64,000 nucleotides of DNA, taken from Plectosphaerella cucumerina (Eukaryota; Ascomycota; Sordariomycetes; Glomerellales; Plectosphaerellaceae). The notes beneath the pieces were generated by a model. It had not been told where the DNA came from, did not search any database, and worked only from the letters and a program-made list of their open reading frames with translations. The stretch covers positions 2,542,001-2,606,000 of the forward strand of contig JAGPXD010000004.1 in the NCBI GenBank assembly GCA_020746995.1, given 5' to 3'. Positions 1 through 11,230 of this stretch are shown in pieces (position 1 is the first letter of the stretch; the number at the start of each line of letters is the position of its first letter). The position numbers were made by a program, and so were the translations under genes.

Positions 1-5
1 CAGGG

Positions 6-1298
6 ATGGCGGCACTGACGGCACTTGAAGAGGCTTCGACGTTAGGCCGGCCGACTGAGAGGAAGGAGAAGCAACACACGCAGGTCCTTGGCCTCGCGCC
101 AGAGCAGAACGACCAGGAGCTGTACGCCCTATTCCGCGCAGACTCGCTGAACCGATATTACATCCCCGCCGTCATGATGGGCCACGAGCAGCCTCCGCCG
201 ACGTCGAACCGCACACTTCACATCATGGGCAACGACGAGAGGGCCAGGTTCCTGTCACACTCCCTCCACGGCGTCTACGACTCGGTTGAGCTGCTGAGGA
301 TGAAGCAGCCGCAGCCCTCAAAGTACAGAAACATATCGAGAAGTGGTCCCGATAAGACCGACGGCTGGATAGAGGAGCACGCCGAGCATCAGAAGGTGGA
401 TCCGCCACGAGAAGACGCAGGCGAAGGACACATTAGCAACCTGCTCGTCACGGGGTCCCCTGTCCACACGGTCAAGCTCCTCAGGTCTGTGAAGCACCGG
501 GTCGACGATCGCACGGCCATCTGTTACCTTCAGGACGGCCTGGGCGTAGCCGAGGCGGCCAACAACTTCGTCTTCACCGACGCCAACAAGCGGCCGTCCA
601 TCGTGCTGGGCCACATGAAGACCGCCCTCGCAAAAGACCGCAACCGGGCTGCCATCCGGTCCATGAAGCACCACGATTTTGAGACGACGCTGACGGGGGT
701 ACGCCCGTACGTGAGCGAAGAAGACGGCAAGCTGGAGCACTCGTACACGACAACGCGCGAGTCGACGCAGCGCCTCCTGGCCAAGCTGGCGCAGGCGCGG
801 CTCCTCAACGCGCAGGGCGTGCCCCTGGACAACTGGCTCGCGCTCAAGATCCCTTCGCTCATGTTTGCCTCGATCGCCGAACCGCTGTGCGTCGCGCTCG
901 ACTTCCAGTACTACCAGCTCGTGCACAACCCGACAGCGCAGCGCCTAGTCGACCAGCTCCTCAACGAGATCGCCGACGTGGTCGCGCAGATGCCCGAGGT
1001 TCGCCGCGCCGGGCCCCAGCTGCAGCAGATGCTGCGCGGCGAGAGCATGCGTAAGTCAATCTTCAACGGCATACGCGCCAAGCGCGACATGCCCAGCAAG
1101 ATGCAGATGCAGATCGACCGCGGCCGCTTGACCGAGATTGACTTCCTCAACGGCTATTTCATCGAGCGAGCCCGCCGCATGAACATCAGGATGCCGGCCA
1201 ACGAGATGGTCATCGCCATGGTCAAGGCGAAGCACAAGAGCAACATGATGCGGGCCAATTCGTACATTCCGTTCGAGCTGACGTCGCGACGGACGTGA
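6..1298 (+). CDS. Ketopantoate reductase (PanE/ApbA)-like protein, possibly 5'-partial
   Basis: An uninterrupted frame of 430 residues. The N-terminal third has a Rossmann-like start (LHIMGNDERARFLSHSL, about residues 71-87), where fungal PanE/ApbA-like proteins carry a degenerate dinucleotide-binding loop. The C-terminal half is a typical helical ketopantoate-reductase C-domain: STQRLLAKLAQ, then SMRKSIFNGIRAKR, then GRLTEIDFLNGYFIER (about 376-391), the segment that closes the active site in the family. PanE reduces 2-dehydropantoate with NADPH, but fungal members of this long type (430-460 aa) include proteins related to the mitochondrial translation factor Cbs2, so enzyme activity is not assured. 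The first ATG lies 5 bases from the window edge and the frame stays open to the edge, so the true start or an upstream exon may be missing. The family call is good; the function is uncertain. Confidence 0.8.
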   Translation: MAALTALEEASTLGRPTERKEKQHTQVLGLAPEQNDQELYALFRADSLNRYYIPAVMMGHEQPPPTSNRTLHIMGNDERARFLSHSLHGVYDSVELLRMKQPQPSKYRNISRSGPDKTDGWIEEHAEHQKVDPPREDAGEGHISNLLVTGSPVHTVKLLRSVKHRVDDRTAICYLQDGLGVAEAANNFVFTDANKRPSIVLGHMKTALAKDRNRAAIRSMKHHDFETTLTGVRPYVSEEDGKLEHSYTTTRESTQRLLAKLAQARLLNAQGVPLDNWLALKIPSLMFASIAEPLCVALDFQYYQLVHNPTAQRLVDQLLNEIADVVAQMPEVRRAGPQLQQMLRGESMRKSIFNGIRAKRDMPSKMQMQIDRGRLTEIDFLNGYFIERARRMNIRMPANEMVIAMVKAKHKSNMMRANSYIPFELTSRRT

Positions 1299-2134
1299 GC
1301 GGCGGGAGGGGGGAGAGGGGGCCAGCCATATCATGTGGCTAGGCTTGTGTGAAAGTATGTAGAAAGATCAGGCGCATCATAGAGGGAGGGTGGCATTGGC
1401 ATGTATCATGGCACGTACGGGAGCGGGCTTCAGGCGGGTTGGCTGTACATTATTTCGTTTCCCACCACGGCGTCAAGTGGCATCGCTTCAATTACAAATC
1501 AGCATAATGGCAGCGGGTAAGCAAGCATGACTCTGTCTGACCTTGTTCCGAAGAATTATCATCTCTATTTGTCTGACAAGCAAGGGAGGCAATCTACGCA
1601 ACCCGTCAGCTGCGGGCCATGGCGTGTCAGGATCTCGATGTGTGTCCGGCCAGAGCCCAAACATGTTTGCCGCGCGCTCGCAGGTAGGAGGCTTTTTAAC
1701 TCCGCGACGCGGCATTAGTATCCAAGAGCTAGGAGAGGGGCCGAAGTGGCCGCGGCCCGTCGTAGACATGACAGGACGTCGGTGGGTTTATCGAGCGAAA
1801 CCTGGGGCAAGGTCGTGTTCAGTTGGTGGTCCCGAGATGCGAGGCGGCCGGACTTACACGCAAACTCCGGCCCCGGACCACCGTCGCCTCCAGCCCTGGG
1901 CCACAGAGCTGACCGCTCCCAGCAGTGTCTTCCCCCTCCAAGCCGAGAAAGCCTGGCGAAAGAGCAGCTGTCCCGGTTCGGTTCAGTCATGGGGGCTCCT
2001 TTCCGAATATACCTTGTGGCCCAGGTCGTGGTGGGACGTCCTGGGCTCCAGTCTTCTCGTCCCCTTCTGCCCCCCATCCATATGCACATGTCCGCCCTCA
2101 GCAAACGGCATCGACGATCAACACACCAGCTGCC
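1299..2134. other. Intergenic, no gene recognised
   Basis: This 836-base stretch holds the 3' flank of the PanE-like gene and the presumed promoter and leader of the SDR gene. Open frames here have no protein-like composition on either strand. The frame of the downstream gene is open back to an ATG at 1925, but the preceding residues look like untranslated leader. Confidence 0.5.
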
Positions 2135-3220
2135 ATGAGGCGGGAGCTCATACTTCTGACCGGGGCCACGGGCTTCGTTGGCTTCCAGGTCCTGCTGAGA
2201 GCGCTCAAGGCCGGCTATGCTGTGCGCTGCGTCATCGACGGACCTGACGACCTCAAGAAGATACTCTCGGCGCCGAGCCTCAAGGCGCTCAATGTCAAGG
2301 ACAACCAACTCTTTTGGACCATGATCCTGGACATGACGGCCCCTGGCGCCTTCAAAGATGCGCTCAAGTGCGTCAAGTACGTGGTGCACTGCGCGGCTGC
2401 CCCGAACAACCTCGACGACCTCAGCCCTACCTTCTCCGGCTACGACGCACATACGGCGCTCAAGGGCGTGGTCAACCTGCTCGAGGCCGCGCACAACATG
2501 ACCAGGCGCAGGCCCAACATCTTCAACTGCCTCAAGCGTATCGTTGTCACGACGTCAGTCGCTGACCTCTCCGTCGACATGAACCCTTACGACCTGAGCG
2601 ATGGGGAAGACGGGGGGGATCCGGCGATGCGGGTCACCACCGCCGACGGCACCCCGGCACCGGGCCAGGCGGCCCCGTCTCGGTCCGGATTCAACCCGCC
2701 CCCGGCAGGCAAGACGTCAACGCTCAGCGTGTCGAAGGCATGGGTCGTCAAACATCGGCCTTCATTTGATGTCGTCTTCCTGTTGCCCGCCTGGGTACTG
2801 GGCCACCACGAGCTCGCCGCATCGACCGACGCCCTGGAGAAGGGTCCCAACGGCCCCTTGATACGGCTGCTGAAGGGCGCCGGAAACCAGTCGATGCTGG
2901 TGCGAGGATTCGTGTCGATCCATGACCTCGCCGACACTCACATGGCCGTGATGCAGGACTCCGGCCCTGGCGGCAACGGCGCCCTGGTCCTCGCTTCCGA
3001 GGTGGCCTGGCCGCATGCGCAGTCGCTCCTCCGCAAGGCGTTCCCCCGGGCGTACCAGGAAGGCATCTTCCGAACTGGCGGGAGGCAGTCCGAGACGCAG
3101 GATATCCCGGATGAGGATGAGGATTCGAGGATCCTCCGGATCAAGTACAGGTCGTTCGAGGAGACGGCCGTCGAGGTGGCGCGACAGTACTTGGATCTCG
3201 ACGGGCGGCTGGCCGGGTGA
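2135..3220 (+). CDS. Extended SDR / dihydroflavonol-reductase-like NAD(P)-binding protein with altered active site
   Basis: A single exon of 361 residues from the ATG at 2135, chosen because the nucleotide-binding strand begins immediately (ELILLTGATGFVG, glycine-rich loop at about 9-16). An earlier in-frame ATG at 1925 would add about 70 leader-like residues. The layout is that of extended short-chain dehydrogenases: VKYVVHCAA (about 80-88), LKGVVNLLEAA (109-119), IVVTTSVADL (136-145), then FDVVFLLPAWVLG (211-223) and FVSIHDLADTHM (259-270). The family's catalytic YxxxK should fall near residue 197, but the sequence reads LSVSK (197-201). The lysine is kept and the tyrosine is leucine. A non-conserved acidic, proline-rich insert lies at about 150-192. 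Substrate unknown; possibly a binding or regulatory homologue rather than a reductase. The acidic DEDEDS stretch near 327-331 is unusual. Confidence 0.75.
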   Translation: MRRELILLTGATGFVGFQVLLRALKAGYAVRCVIDGPDDLKKILSAPSLKALNVKDNQLFWTMILDMTAPGAFKDALKCVKYVVHCAAAPNNLDDLSPTFSGYDAHTALKGVVNLLEAAHNMTRRRPNIFNCLKRIVVTTSVADLSVDMNPYDLSDGEDGGDPAMRVTTADGTPAPGQAAPSRSGFNPPPAGKTSTLSVSKAWVVKHRPSFDVVFLLPAWVLGHHELAASTDALEKGPNGPLIRLLKGAGNQSMLVRGFVSIHDLADTHMAVMQDSGPGGNGALVLASEVAWPHAQSLLRKAFPRAYQEGIFRTGGRQSETQDIPDEDEDSRILRIKYRSFEETAVEVARQYLDLDGRLAG

Positions 3221-6200
3221 GCGTTGAGCCGCACGCAGCAGCATGGCCTTTCGAGACTGGTAACCGAGTCGCGGCGAAGGTGGGAGGAAAGGATGAGACC
3301 AGCACTGCCACTGGCCAACGGCCGTTGACATTCGGAGCTAAAGGCTCTGCCTCTCTTATGTACGTGGAGCAAGCCGAAGGATATGATTCATGTTTCTTTG
3401 CTTTCCTTGTTCTTCTTCATCTGTCAGCGTCGTCGTCGATCTTCTGGAAGCAGGCTAGGCGTGCGGGCCGCAGGGCCACACCACACAGATCGTCACCCAT
3501 TCAACGAGAGGTTCGTTTGTCAAGAGTGGTCAACGACTCGAAGCTCGAGGTCGACCGCCGCTGCCGCCGCCGCCCCATCACAGGGAGGAGGGGCACCGCA
3601 CCCAAGGGGAAGAGGAAACGCCAGGGGTAAAACATGTGACTGTCGGTGTCTGTGCAAGCGAACCAGGGGTTGACACATGGAGCATAGCGATGTTTCGACC
3701 GAACCTTGGGACTTGTCAGAGTCGGACCGGTTTGCGTCACCGGGTTGGCTTCGTTCCTGGAGATCGCTGCCTGGGATCTGGGATCGAGGAGTCTCGGAGT
3801 ATTGCTGAGCCAAAAGAGGCAGAGAAAAGTTCGAAGACGCCGTGACAGCCGTTCTAGCGTCGGTGCAGAACGCAAATGCTGACGGGGGCGAGTCAGACTT
3901 GCCTCCAGCTTGCAGGACCAGAAGCTATTGATTTGACGTGGGTTTCGTCAGCTACGCTGGTCGCTCGAGTCGCTCGCATTCCATCAGGCGCGACAGCATG
4001 ACAATCCTGGACTCGACCGCCCGTTGTCGTACGGATCGGGGTCGAAACATTCTCTCGGGGCGGCGGCGGCGCGGGAAGACGGACGATGTTACAGAGGATG
4101 CATCAAGTGTCGCCCGAGCTTCTTCGATTTTGTTTCCTCGAACTGGCTTCTGTGACGGCAATCCACAGAAATAATGTGACCTGAACGGACGTGGAGTAAG
4201 CAACTGGCAGGTACGACACGTGTATACGGTGTACGTGGAAGGGGCGACTTCCTGAATATTGGTGCTGTGGAAGGAACGAACAGCTCGAGATTCTCGGAGC
4301 TCGGGCCAGTTCTCACCTAACAGCCACCCACGTTGTTCCAGCATGAACCTGTTAGCCACCTGCCGGATGCTGCACGCTAAACCCGACCTGCATCTTGAAG
4401 CCCCAACACGATACAGGATTGGGCCCGTGAGCCGCCGGCTGGTGCATTGCAGCGCGCCGCAGCCAGCCTACTGCAGGCTCCCCGACTCAGTTCGTTCGCC
4501 CGCCCGTCTCGAAACCCCGTCTTCCGCTGACCATCCAGAAGGCGTGAAAGCGAAAAATCCCATGTCCGCCACCCGCCCGACCATCGACCATTTTTGCCGC
4601 CGTCATCTCGCTGTCCCAGCTCACCTGGCCAGTTACGGAGCAGAGAGGAGACATATGAACGAGTTCCTACCGGAGGCTACTTCACGTCATCAAGAAGACG
4701 TCCGTCCAGTGGTCGTTCCATCAAAGTTGGGGCCCATAACCAGCCACCAGATGCATACTGCGGGCAACGCAGCTGGCCAACCAGATGGCTCGAGACGCCA
4801 GGGAACCTGAACCCGATATCCGAGACAGCGTCTTGGATCGCCCTGGGGCCATCGGGGGGCCGTTCAGTTCGGTTTTGTTCAGCCCTCTTCCGCCGGGCTC
4901 CTTCGACCAACCTGAAGTACGAGATCAATGGGCGCATCCACCTTCTTCCTTGCCTTATACCAGTGCGCATCACCGACGACGTACGACATCATACCACTCC
5001 CTGTCCTGAACTTGCCCATCTGCCCCATCAGCCCGTCCCTTCTACGAGTACCGTGCAGTCAGTATTGGCCGCCCCCCTCCTGAGACTTGGCCCGTTCGCC
5101 GCAGTGGCCCAGGGTTGCATTCTTCCTCCCTGGCCGTCAACGTGCCACCGCATTCCCGCACCGCGCCAGTAGACCGTGTGTGCCCCCTGACTGGCCCCTG
5201 ACCCCGTCTTCGTTTCTTCCCCCCCTGAAGTGCGCCGGGCCCTGGCCCTGCCTGCCACGAGGTGCGTTACGGTTTCTGTACGAGCCGCGGTCCGGCGTCC
5301 TGGTACAGAGTCTGTCCTGCGCAGTGCATGTCATGTCTCCCCGGGAAGCCGAGTGGGTTGGGGTTGGGGTTTGGGGGTCGGACTTCAGGTTGGGGCAGGG
5401 TCTGGTTCTGGTTCTGGCAGTTCAGTCGGGTTCGAAACTCGAGCTGCCGTGGGAGCGGCCGGAGCGTGCTTCAACGGGCAGAAACGCCCCCGGCATCACT
5501 TCTCTTTCTATTCCCATCCTGGACACATAGTCCGGGCCCTTGCTCTGGTTCTTCTGCCAGTGCACAGTCCAGTCCAGTCCAGTCCTGCTCCTGGGCCTCC
5601 CCCCCCGTTGCAGAAGCGCGCTCCGGCGTCCAACGGGGTGGCCATTGGTTCTCCACTTTGCCCAGGGAGGCGGGTTTCCAGTCAGAGTCCAGTGTGAGAT
5701 ATGCCTTCCTTGGGGGCGGGAGGGTGGAGGGGGTGTCGGCGACCAGTGCTTCTTCTGCTGCTGCCGCTGTTGTCGCCCGCCGCCACCAGGACCAGACCAG
5801 ACCAGTCAGTGCCTGCTTGCTGTCTGCGACAATACCCACCATCAGGTCTCGTCCGTACATCCATCCCCCCTTGCCTACCTTAACCGGCCTTGCGTGCTCC
5901 TTGCCTCGTCCTGCCTCGTCTACCCGTGTCGCGTCCATTGCTCCATCTTTCCCAGCTACATCCTCGACATCACCAACATCGAGAAGAAGACACACACCTT
6001 GCTTGCCAGATCTCACGACACGGACTGAAGAATCTCGACCAAAGAGCTCAGTAGCTATCGTTATCGAAGCCCCCGACCATCACCGAATCCACGCGAGGCG
6101 CCCAGACCCCCGCCTCCCACCCACCCCCATCCCTCCTCCTATTTTGCCAGATCCGCCATCGCGCTGTCTCGGCTCGCCGTCCCCCAACCCCCCTGAGCGA

Positions 6201-6374
6201 CGGGACCTCGATTCACGACTTCTTTCTCCCCCCGGCCCAGCAATTGCGCAATCACCACAGCTGCATCGGTCGCGTCACCTCCAAATCGCATCTACGTCGC
6301 CAACTTTACACCGCGACTACTCGAATTAGCTCTGGAGGACTAGGAAGCACACACAGAACCACACATTCGACACA
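3221..6374. other. Long intergenic region and rac1 leader
   Basis: About 3.1 kb without a recognisable gene. From roughly 5,860 to 6,370 the plus strand becomes strongly pyrimidine-rich (long C/T tracts), which is typical of promoter-proximal and 5' leader sequence upstream of a constitutively expressed fungal gene. It most likely belongs to rac1. Several frames of 100-350 residues cross this part, but they are Pro/Ser/Arg-rich by-products of the C/T tracts. Between 3,300 and 5,800 I see nothing interpretable. Confidence 0.5.
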
Positions 6375-7394
6375 ATGGCTCAACCCGGCGTCCAGTCTTT
6401 GAAGGTTCGTTCAGCTCGGAACAATCACGGCCACACCGCACTCTTCTGCCCTGTCCTTCGCTGCACTGCTCTGCTCTGCACTACACCGCCGTGCCATGGG
6501 CTTTGTTGCACCACAGACGCATGGATGCTGACCCTTCTCTCCTCGATAGTGCGTCGTGACTGGTGACGGTGCTGTCGGCAAGGTAAATCACGCCCTCCCC
6601 CCCTCTCGTCATACGATGGGCATCAACATCGATGGTCCTGCATCGCAGATCGCTGACTGCCATTCTACAGACATGCCTTCTGATCTCCTACACCACAAAT
6701 GCATTCCCCGGCGAATACATTCCCACAGTGTAAGCCTCAGCGCAACCCTTGCCGACGACGACGATCCTCTGACAACATCTTCCCCTCCTCCAGCTTCGAC
6801 AACTACTCTGCTAGTGTCATGGTTGATGGCAAGCCCATCAGTCTGGGTCTCTGGGATACCGCCGGTCAAGAGGATTACGACAGGCTGCGGCCCCTCTCCT
6901 ACCCGCAGACTGACGTCTTCCTCATCTGCTTCTCCATCGTCAGCCCCCCATCATTCGACAACGTCAAGGCCAAGGTACGTTCCCTCCCCCCCTGCGTCTC
7001 GACCTGGCAGAGCACAAGCTGACGCAATTGTTCCGCAGTGGTACCCCGAGATTGACCACCACGCCCCCAATATCCCCATCATCCTCGTCGGCACCAAGCT
7101 CGATCTTCGCGAGGATCCCAACACAATGGAGCAGCTGAGGCAGAAGCGCATGGAGCCCGTCTCGTACGACCAGGCACTCGTCTGCGCTAAGGAAATCAGG
7201 GCACACAAGTACCTCGAGTGCTCGGCTCTTACTCAGAGGAACCTGAAGAGCGTCTTTGACGAGGCCATCCGGTATGCACCCTCCGCCTCTGCCATCGTAC
7301 CTACCCTGACTCGGCTGACTCACTTCCCAGTGCCGTGCTCAACCCCCGCCCTCAGCCGACGAAGCAGAAGAAGTCCAAGTGCACGATCCTGTAA
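6375..7394 (+). CDS. rac1: Rho-family GTPase Rac1
   Basis: Six exons give 199 residues: 6375-6404, 6550-6582, 6671-6729, 6794-6974, 7039-7271 and 7331-7394. All junctions are GT-AG and the frame is kept throughout. The GTPase motifs are complete: P-loop GDGAVGKT (15-22), switch I YIPTVFDNY with T40, switch II DTAGQE (62-67), guanine-specificity TKLD (120-123) and ECSAL. The switch I/II sequence and the N-terminal AQPGVQSLK distinguish Rac1 from Cdc42 and Rho1. The C-terminus is a Lys-rich stretch ending in the CaaX box CTIL, which predicts geranylgeranylation and plasma-membrane targeting. In filamentous fungi Rac1 drives polarised growth, branching and NADPH-oxidase activation. The very short first two exons (10 and 11 codons) are a common feature of fungal rac genes. 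Confidence 0.97.
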
Positions 7395-8339
7395 AATGGA
7401 CACGCCCCTTGCTTCACGCATTCATCAGTACAGGTCGAGATTGGAATGGCGTCACGGGCGGATCGTTTCTTGATACCTTTCACACAGCATTTTGAATCAA
7501 TCCTCGATTAACCGCTCCGGCCCCTACCCCCGGCCCACCGGCCTCGACATCTGCTCCCCCGATAGGGGACCGTCTTGCAGCAACAAGACGTATTTCACGC
7601 ACCGGCCGTTCATTCTTCCCACACAGGCTTCCGCCATTGGCCACGACTCACACGCCCGCGACGATTTGCATGATGCTTCTTCCCAACGGCTTCGCAGCCG
7701 CGAGTTCGGGTCTGGTCCGTCGTTTGCAGAGACAGGAGGGGGAGTGGAGAATTGGCGGTCTCAGGACCAGAAGTCTATAGCCGGCATCGCACTCTCAGGT
7801 ACAAAGGATATCCACAAGTCGCTCTTGTTTTTGCTCTTGTTTTTTTTTCTGTAGATAGCACGCAGGACTCTTCCTTCTCATGCGCTCATCAGAGCATATA
7901 CACACAGGCTAGCTGGAATGGAGAGTGGGAAGTGCTTTGCGAATCCAGCTTTTTTTGCGTTGATCACCAGGCGAGGCGGACGTGAAGTGTGCTGAGGTGC
8001 TTCCCTTCTTGTGCGTAATCTTGGGTATCCTTACTACTGACGAGGGGATGCGAGACGACATGACGACCACGACCGAGGTCATATGCCGGGGGGAGAAACA
8101 AACGGCTACATGAACAACTTTTGGTGTACAGCAAATGACCAGACCCCTGAACGCCGGGACCCATGAAGCAATCCGTAATTCTACGTGAAAAGGCACCGTG
8201 GATGCCCAGGTCAATCGGCGGCCGTGAATGTGCGGTCCTTCTTGCGGGACCGCCTCTTACCGGCGACCCCGTCGGTGCGGGAGCCGATAACGTCGCCGAC
8301 TGACCAGGGCGATACCACCATGCCGGGGCGAAGACCCTC
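7395..8339. other. 3' flanks of rac1 and the Nop6-like gene
   Basis: This 945-base interval lies between two convergent genes and should hold both 3' UTRs. It contains a T-rich tract near 7,825-7,855. No open frame resembles a protein. Confidence 0.5.
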
Positions 8340-9266
8340 CTAAGGCAGCATCGCTCTCCGGCTGGGGTGCATGCCGCCATCGTCGGAGGGCTTGGCCGGC
8401 TCGCCGCCGGCGGCCGCCCGCTTCTGCTCGGCCTCCTTCTGGATGCGCTTGGCGCGGTTGACCTCGAGCTCGGCGTTGCGGGCCTTGATTTTCTCCTTGC
8501 GGTTCGTCGACTTGTTGCCGCCACCGCCGACACTGGGGTTGTCAGTACAGGTTTGGAAGTTAGGGACGTGGGTGGTAACTCACGTCAGCTCAACGTTGAT
8601 CTTGCGCGCCGGCGACAGGCCGTCGTTGAAGATGGAGTGGTGCAGCTTGTCGAGACAGGTGCGCATGTTGGTCGGGTGGGTGAACTCGATGAAGGCGAAG
8701 CCACGGCACGTGTTCTCCTTTCCGTCCTTGGTCAGGCAGCGCACGCCCTCGGGCTTGACCGAGGCGAAGTGCTGGCGGATCGTGGCCGCGTTGGCGGTGT
8801 AGGGCAGGTTTCCGACGAAGACGATGAAGCGGTTGGCCTTTTCCTTCTTGCCGCCCTCGGCGACCTCTGCGCCCTCAGCACCCTCGGCAGCGGCCTCGTC
8901 GCCCTCGGCGGTGGCCTTCTTGGCCTTCTTGCTCTTCTTCGCCTTGGGCGCCTTGACATCGGCGGCACCCTCCTCCTTCTTGACCTTTGCGTCGGTGGCC
9001 TCGTTGTCGTCGCCGTTGGTGAGCTCGATATCGTCGGCCTTGCGCTTCTTGGACGCGGACTCCTTCTTGTCCTTCTTTTCCTTCTTATCCTTCTTCTCCT
9101 TCTTGGGGGTCTTCTCGGCGGGCGCGTCGGTGGCAGGGGCCTCGTCGTCGGCGGCCTCGAGCGGCTCGGGCAGCGCAGAGGGCTCCTCGGGCTTAGGTTT
9201 CGAGAAAGGCTTGGCCTTCTTGGACTTGGAGTCCGAGGCGCTGTCGCTCTTGCGCTTTGCTGCCAT
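8340..9266 (-). CDS. nop6: Nop6-like nucleolar RNA-binding protein (RRM)
   Basis: Two exons on the minus strand, 9266-8584 and 8532-8340, with a 51-base GTGAGT...CAG intron, encode 291 residues. The N-terminal half is highly charged: Lys-rich nuclear/nucleolar localisation clusters (KKEKKDKKEKKDKKE) alternate with acidic Ala/Glu-rich stretches. A single RRM follows at about 146-230, with RNP2 IVFVGNLPY and RNP1 CRGFAFIEF. The C-terminal exon is basic (KSTNRKEKIKARNAELEVNR), which is typical of Nop6. Yeast Nop6 binds pre-rRNA and helps early 40S assembly, and the composition and motif order fit that role. It is divergently transcribed from a second ribosome-biogenesis gene (Cms1-like). Family assignment is good; orthology rests on architecture. 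Confidence 0.85.
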
Positions 9267-9917
9267 TGTGTCTGAGGTTTGTGGTTGTGGTGGTTGGGAG
9301 GGAGGGTTTGCGATGTTGGCAGATGCGGCTCACTCTCTCTCGCTCTCTCGACCTCGCTCGCGAAAGCCGCTGGTCGAGCAGCTGCACGAAGAAAATTCTG
9401 GCGGGGTGTCGAGGCAGAATTTACAGTGGGGCCGAGACCCCTGCCCCTCCGCATTGCAGCGCAGCAACGGCGCCACTCACACCGACCCAACGACACGATA
9501 CGGTGAGGTTGTGTAAGTTCGAGGCGTCACAGCTTGTCGTCTGGTCAGATGAATGAGTGTCATGGAGTAGGTGAACCTTTTCTGAGTATCAGACAGCCGA
9601 TCAGCAATTCTCAGAAAACCCCATCTGAAAATTGCTCTGGAACGGGACCCATGTGCATGTGATTTTGCGACTCGAATACAGATCGCACTGTGTTCAGGGA
9701 TCATCCAGCCCCCAAAGACCACTGACTTTCCCATCTACAGCGAGATTCTACAGTGCCTGCAAAACTGTGTCCCTGTAAATTTTTTGATGGCAGACATCTC
9801 ACTGAAGACCCTTCACGTTTAAGAAAGACCACTCCCAGCCTACTCCAACAACATCAGCATACCACCGCATCAGCTTCAACATCGCCCTTTAACTCACCAC
9901 GCACCGATTTCCACACA
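9267..9917. promoter_or_regulatory. Shared promoter of the nop6-like and cms1-like genes
   Basis: A 651-base head-to-head interval. Both flanking products are predicted ribosome-biogenesis factors, so a common control region is plausible. The interval contains a CT/AG-rich tract near 9,330-9,350 and a CA/CT-rich leader ahead of the ATG at 9918. I could not identify a specific factor-binding site. Confidence 0.55.
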
Positions 9918-10878
9918 ATGTCTAAGATCTCCAAGAAGCGTTCTGCACCCACGGAGGGTGCCGCTTCCCAGGCGAAGAAGCAGAAGAAGTCCAAGTTCCA
10001 GGTCGACGACACGCTCCTGAACATGGAGCTCGGCGTCAACGAGACCTTTGCCGTCATGGACAACATGCTGCTGGCCGACTATCTGGCGCAGAAGCTCAGC
10101 AGATTCGGCGGTGATCTCAGTGCTGTCGAACTTTCGGATCTCTCTCTCCCAGGTAAATCCACATCTGATCATGAGCATGCGCCTGGACATGTGCTGACAA
10201 GTGAACAGCAAGCACCATTGCGGACACCACCTCATGGACGAAGCCCAGGCCCACGGAGAACCTCCCCGAGTTTCTCGAGACGTTTGCCGAGCACCCTGAC
10301 CGGCTGGGCAAGGCGCCATCGAAGAAGGGCTCGCCTCACACCATCATCGTCACTGGTGCTGGTCTCCGGGCGGCCGATCTCGTCAGGTATGTCGGAGACG
10401 TCAAGTGGTAACGTCAAACACATACTAACAACGCATCAGAACTACGAGAAAGTTCCAGACCAAGGAGAATCAGATCGCCAAGCTGGTCAGTACCTGCTAA
10501 TCCAACACAATGCTCTACTGCTAACCTTGTTCAGTTTGCGAAGCACATGAAGGTCGACGAGCAGGTCAAGTTCCTCCAGAGCACGCGGACGGGTATTGCG
10601 GTTGGTACACCGGCCCGCCTGATGGATCTCGTCGACAACGGTACGTAGACATAAGCCAGTCCCTGAGCATGCCTGGTCACTACTAACATCACCCAGGTGC
10701 ATTGTCACTGACCAAGCTCGAGCGCATCGTGGTGGACGCTTCGCATATTGACCAGAAGAAGCGCGGAATTATGGACATGAAGGACACTATGATGCCGCTG
10801 GCGAAGTGGCTGACTCGGCCAGAGTTCAAGGCGAGGTACGGCGCCGAGGAGAAGCCTCTTCAGCTGCTGTTCTACTGA
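9918..10878 (+). CDS. cms1: Cms1/CMSS1-like 90S pre-ribosome component
   Basis: Five exons give 248 residues: 9918-10152, 10209-10386, 10440-10485, 10535-10640 and 10697-10878. All junctions are GT-AG. The N-terminus is Lys/Ser-rich (KKQKKSKFQVDD). The body is a degenerate DEAD-helicase-like fold lacking the ATPase motifs: HTIIVTGAGLRAADLVR corresponds to motif Ia, GIAVGTPARLMDLVDNG to the TPGR-like motif, and LERIVVDASHIDQK to the position of DEAD. This pattern is characteristic of the Cms1/CMSS1 family, which associates with the U3-containing 90S pre-ribosome in the nucleolus. The usual length is 250-300 residues, so the protein looks complete. The ATG at 9918 is followed directly by MSKISKKRSAP, a typical start for the family. 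Confidence 0.88.
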
Positions 10879-11230
10879 GAGAATCGGCCTGAGACATGTC
10901 TTGTTCCTCATCATTTGGCATGGTTCGGCGCATGGTATTCAAAAACGGTCGGTAGCGTGATTCCATTCTTTAATTAAGGAACTCCCTCCATATTAGGAAG
11001 GATATCACTTGCATTCGTTGAGCATCTTCTTATTGCGCCGACCACTCCCTTGACAGGTACGCGGAACCTCGGCCAGTCATGTGTGAATCGTGTGTGTATT
11101 AAGATGTCATTCGAGTGACGGGTATACTACATTGTTTGAACCTCCTTGTACGAGCCAAGTACCCAATTTCCCAGCTCGCTTCTTGTGCCCGGCGGTATTC
11201 CGAGCGCCACAGGCTGTGAACGAAGTGCGC
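10879..11230. other. Convergent 3' flanks
   Basis: A 352-base stretch between the ends of the cms1-like and Asterix-like genes. It is relatively AT-rich near 10,960-11,030, as expected for polyadenylation regions. No gene seen. Confidence 0.5.

Noticed and set aside
5425..5445. B-box-like GGTTCGAAACTC
   Set aside because: No A-box or cloverleaf pairing upstream; the sequence lies in a simple GGTTCT-type repeat.
5262..6329. Open frame of 355 codons upstream of rac1
   Set aside because: Pro/Ser/Arg-rich by-product of C/T tracts; no motif, and it overlaps the expected rac1 leader.
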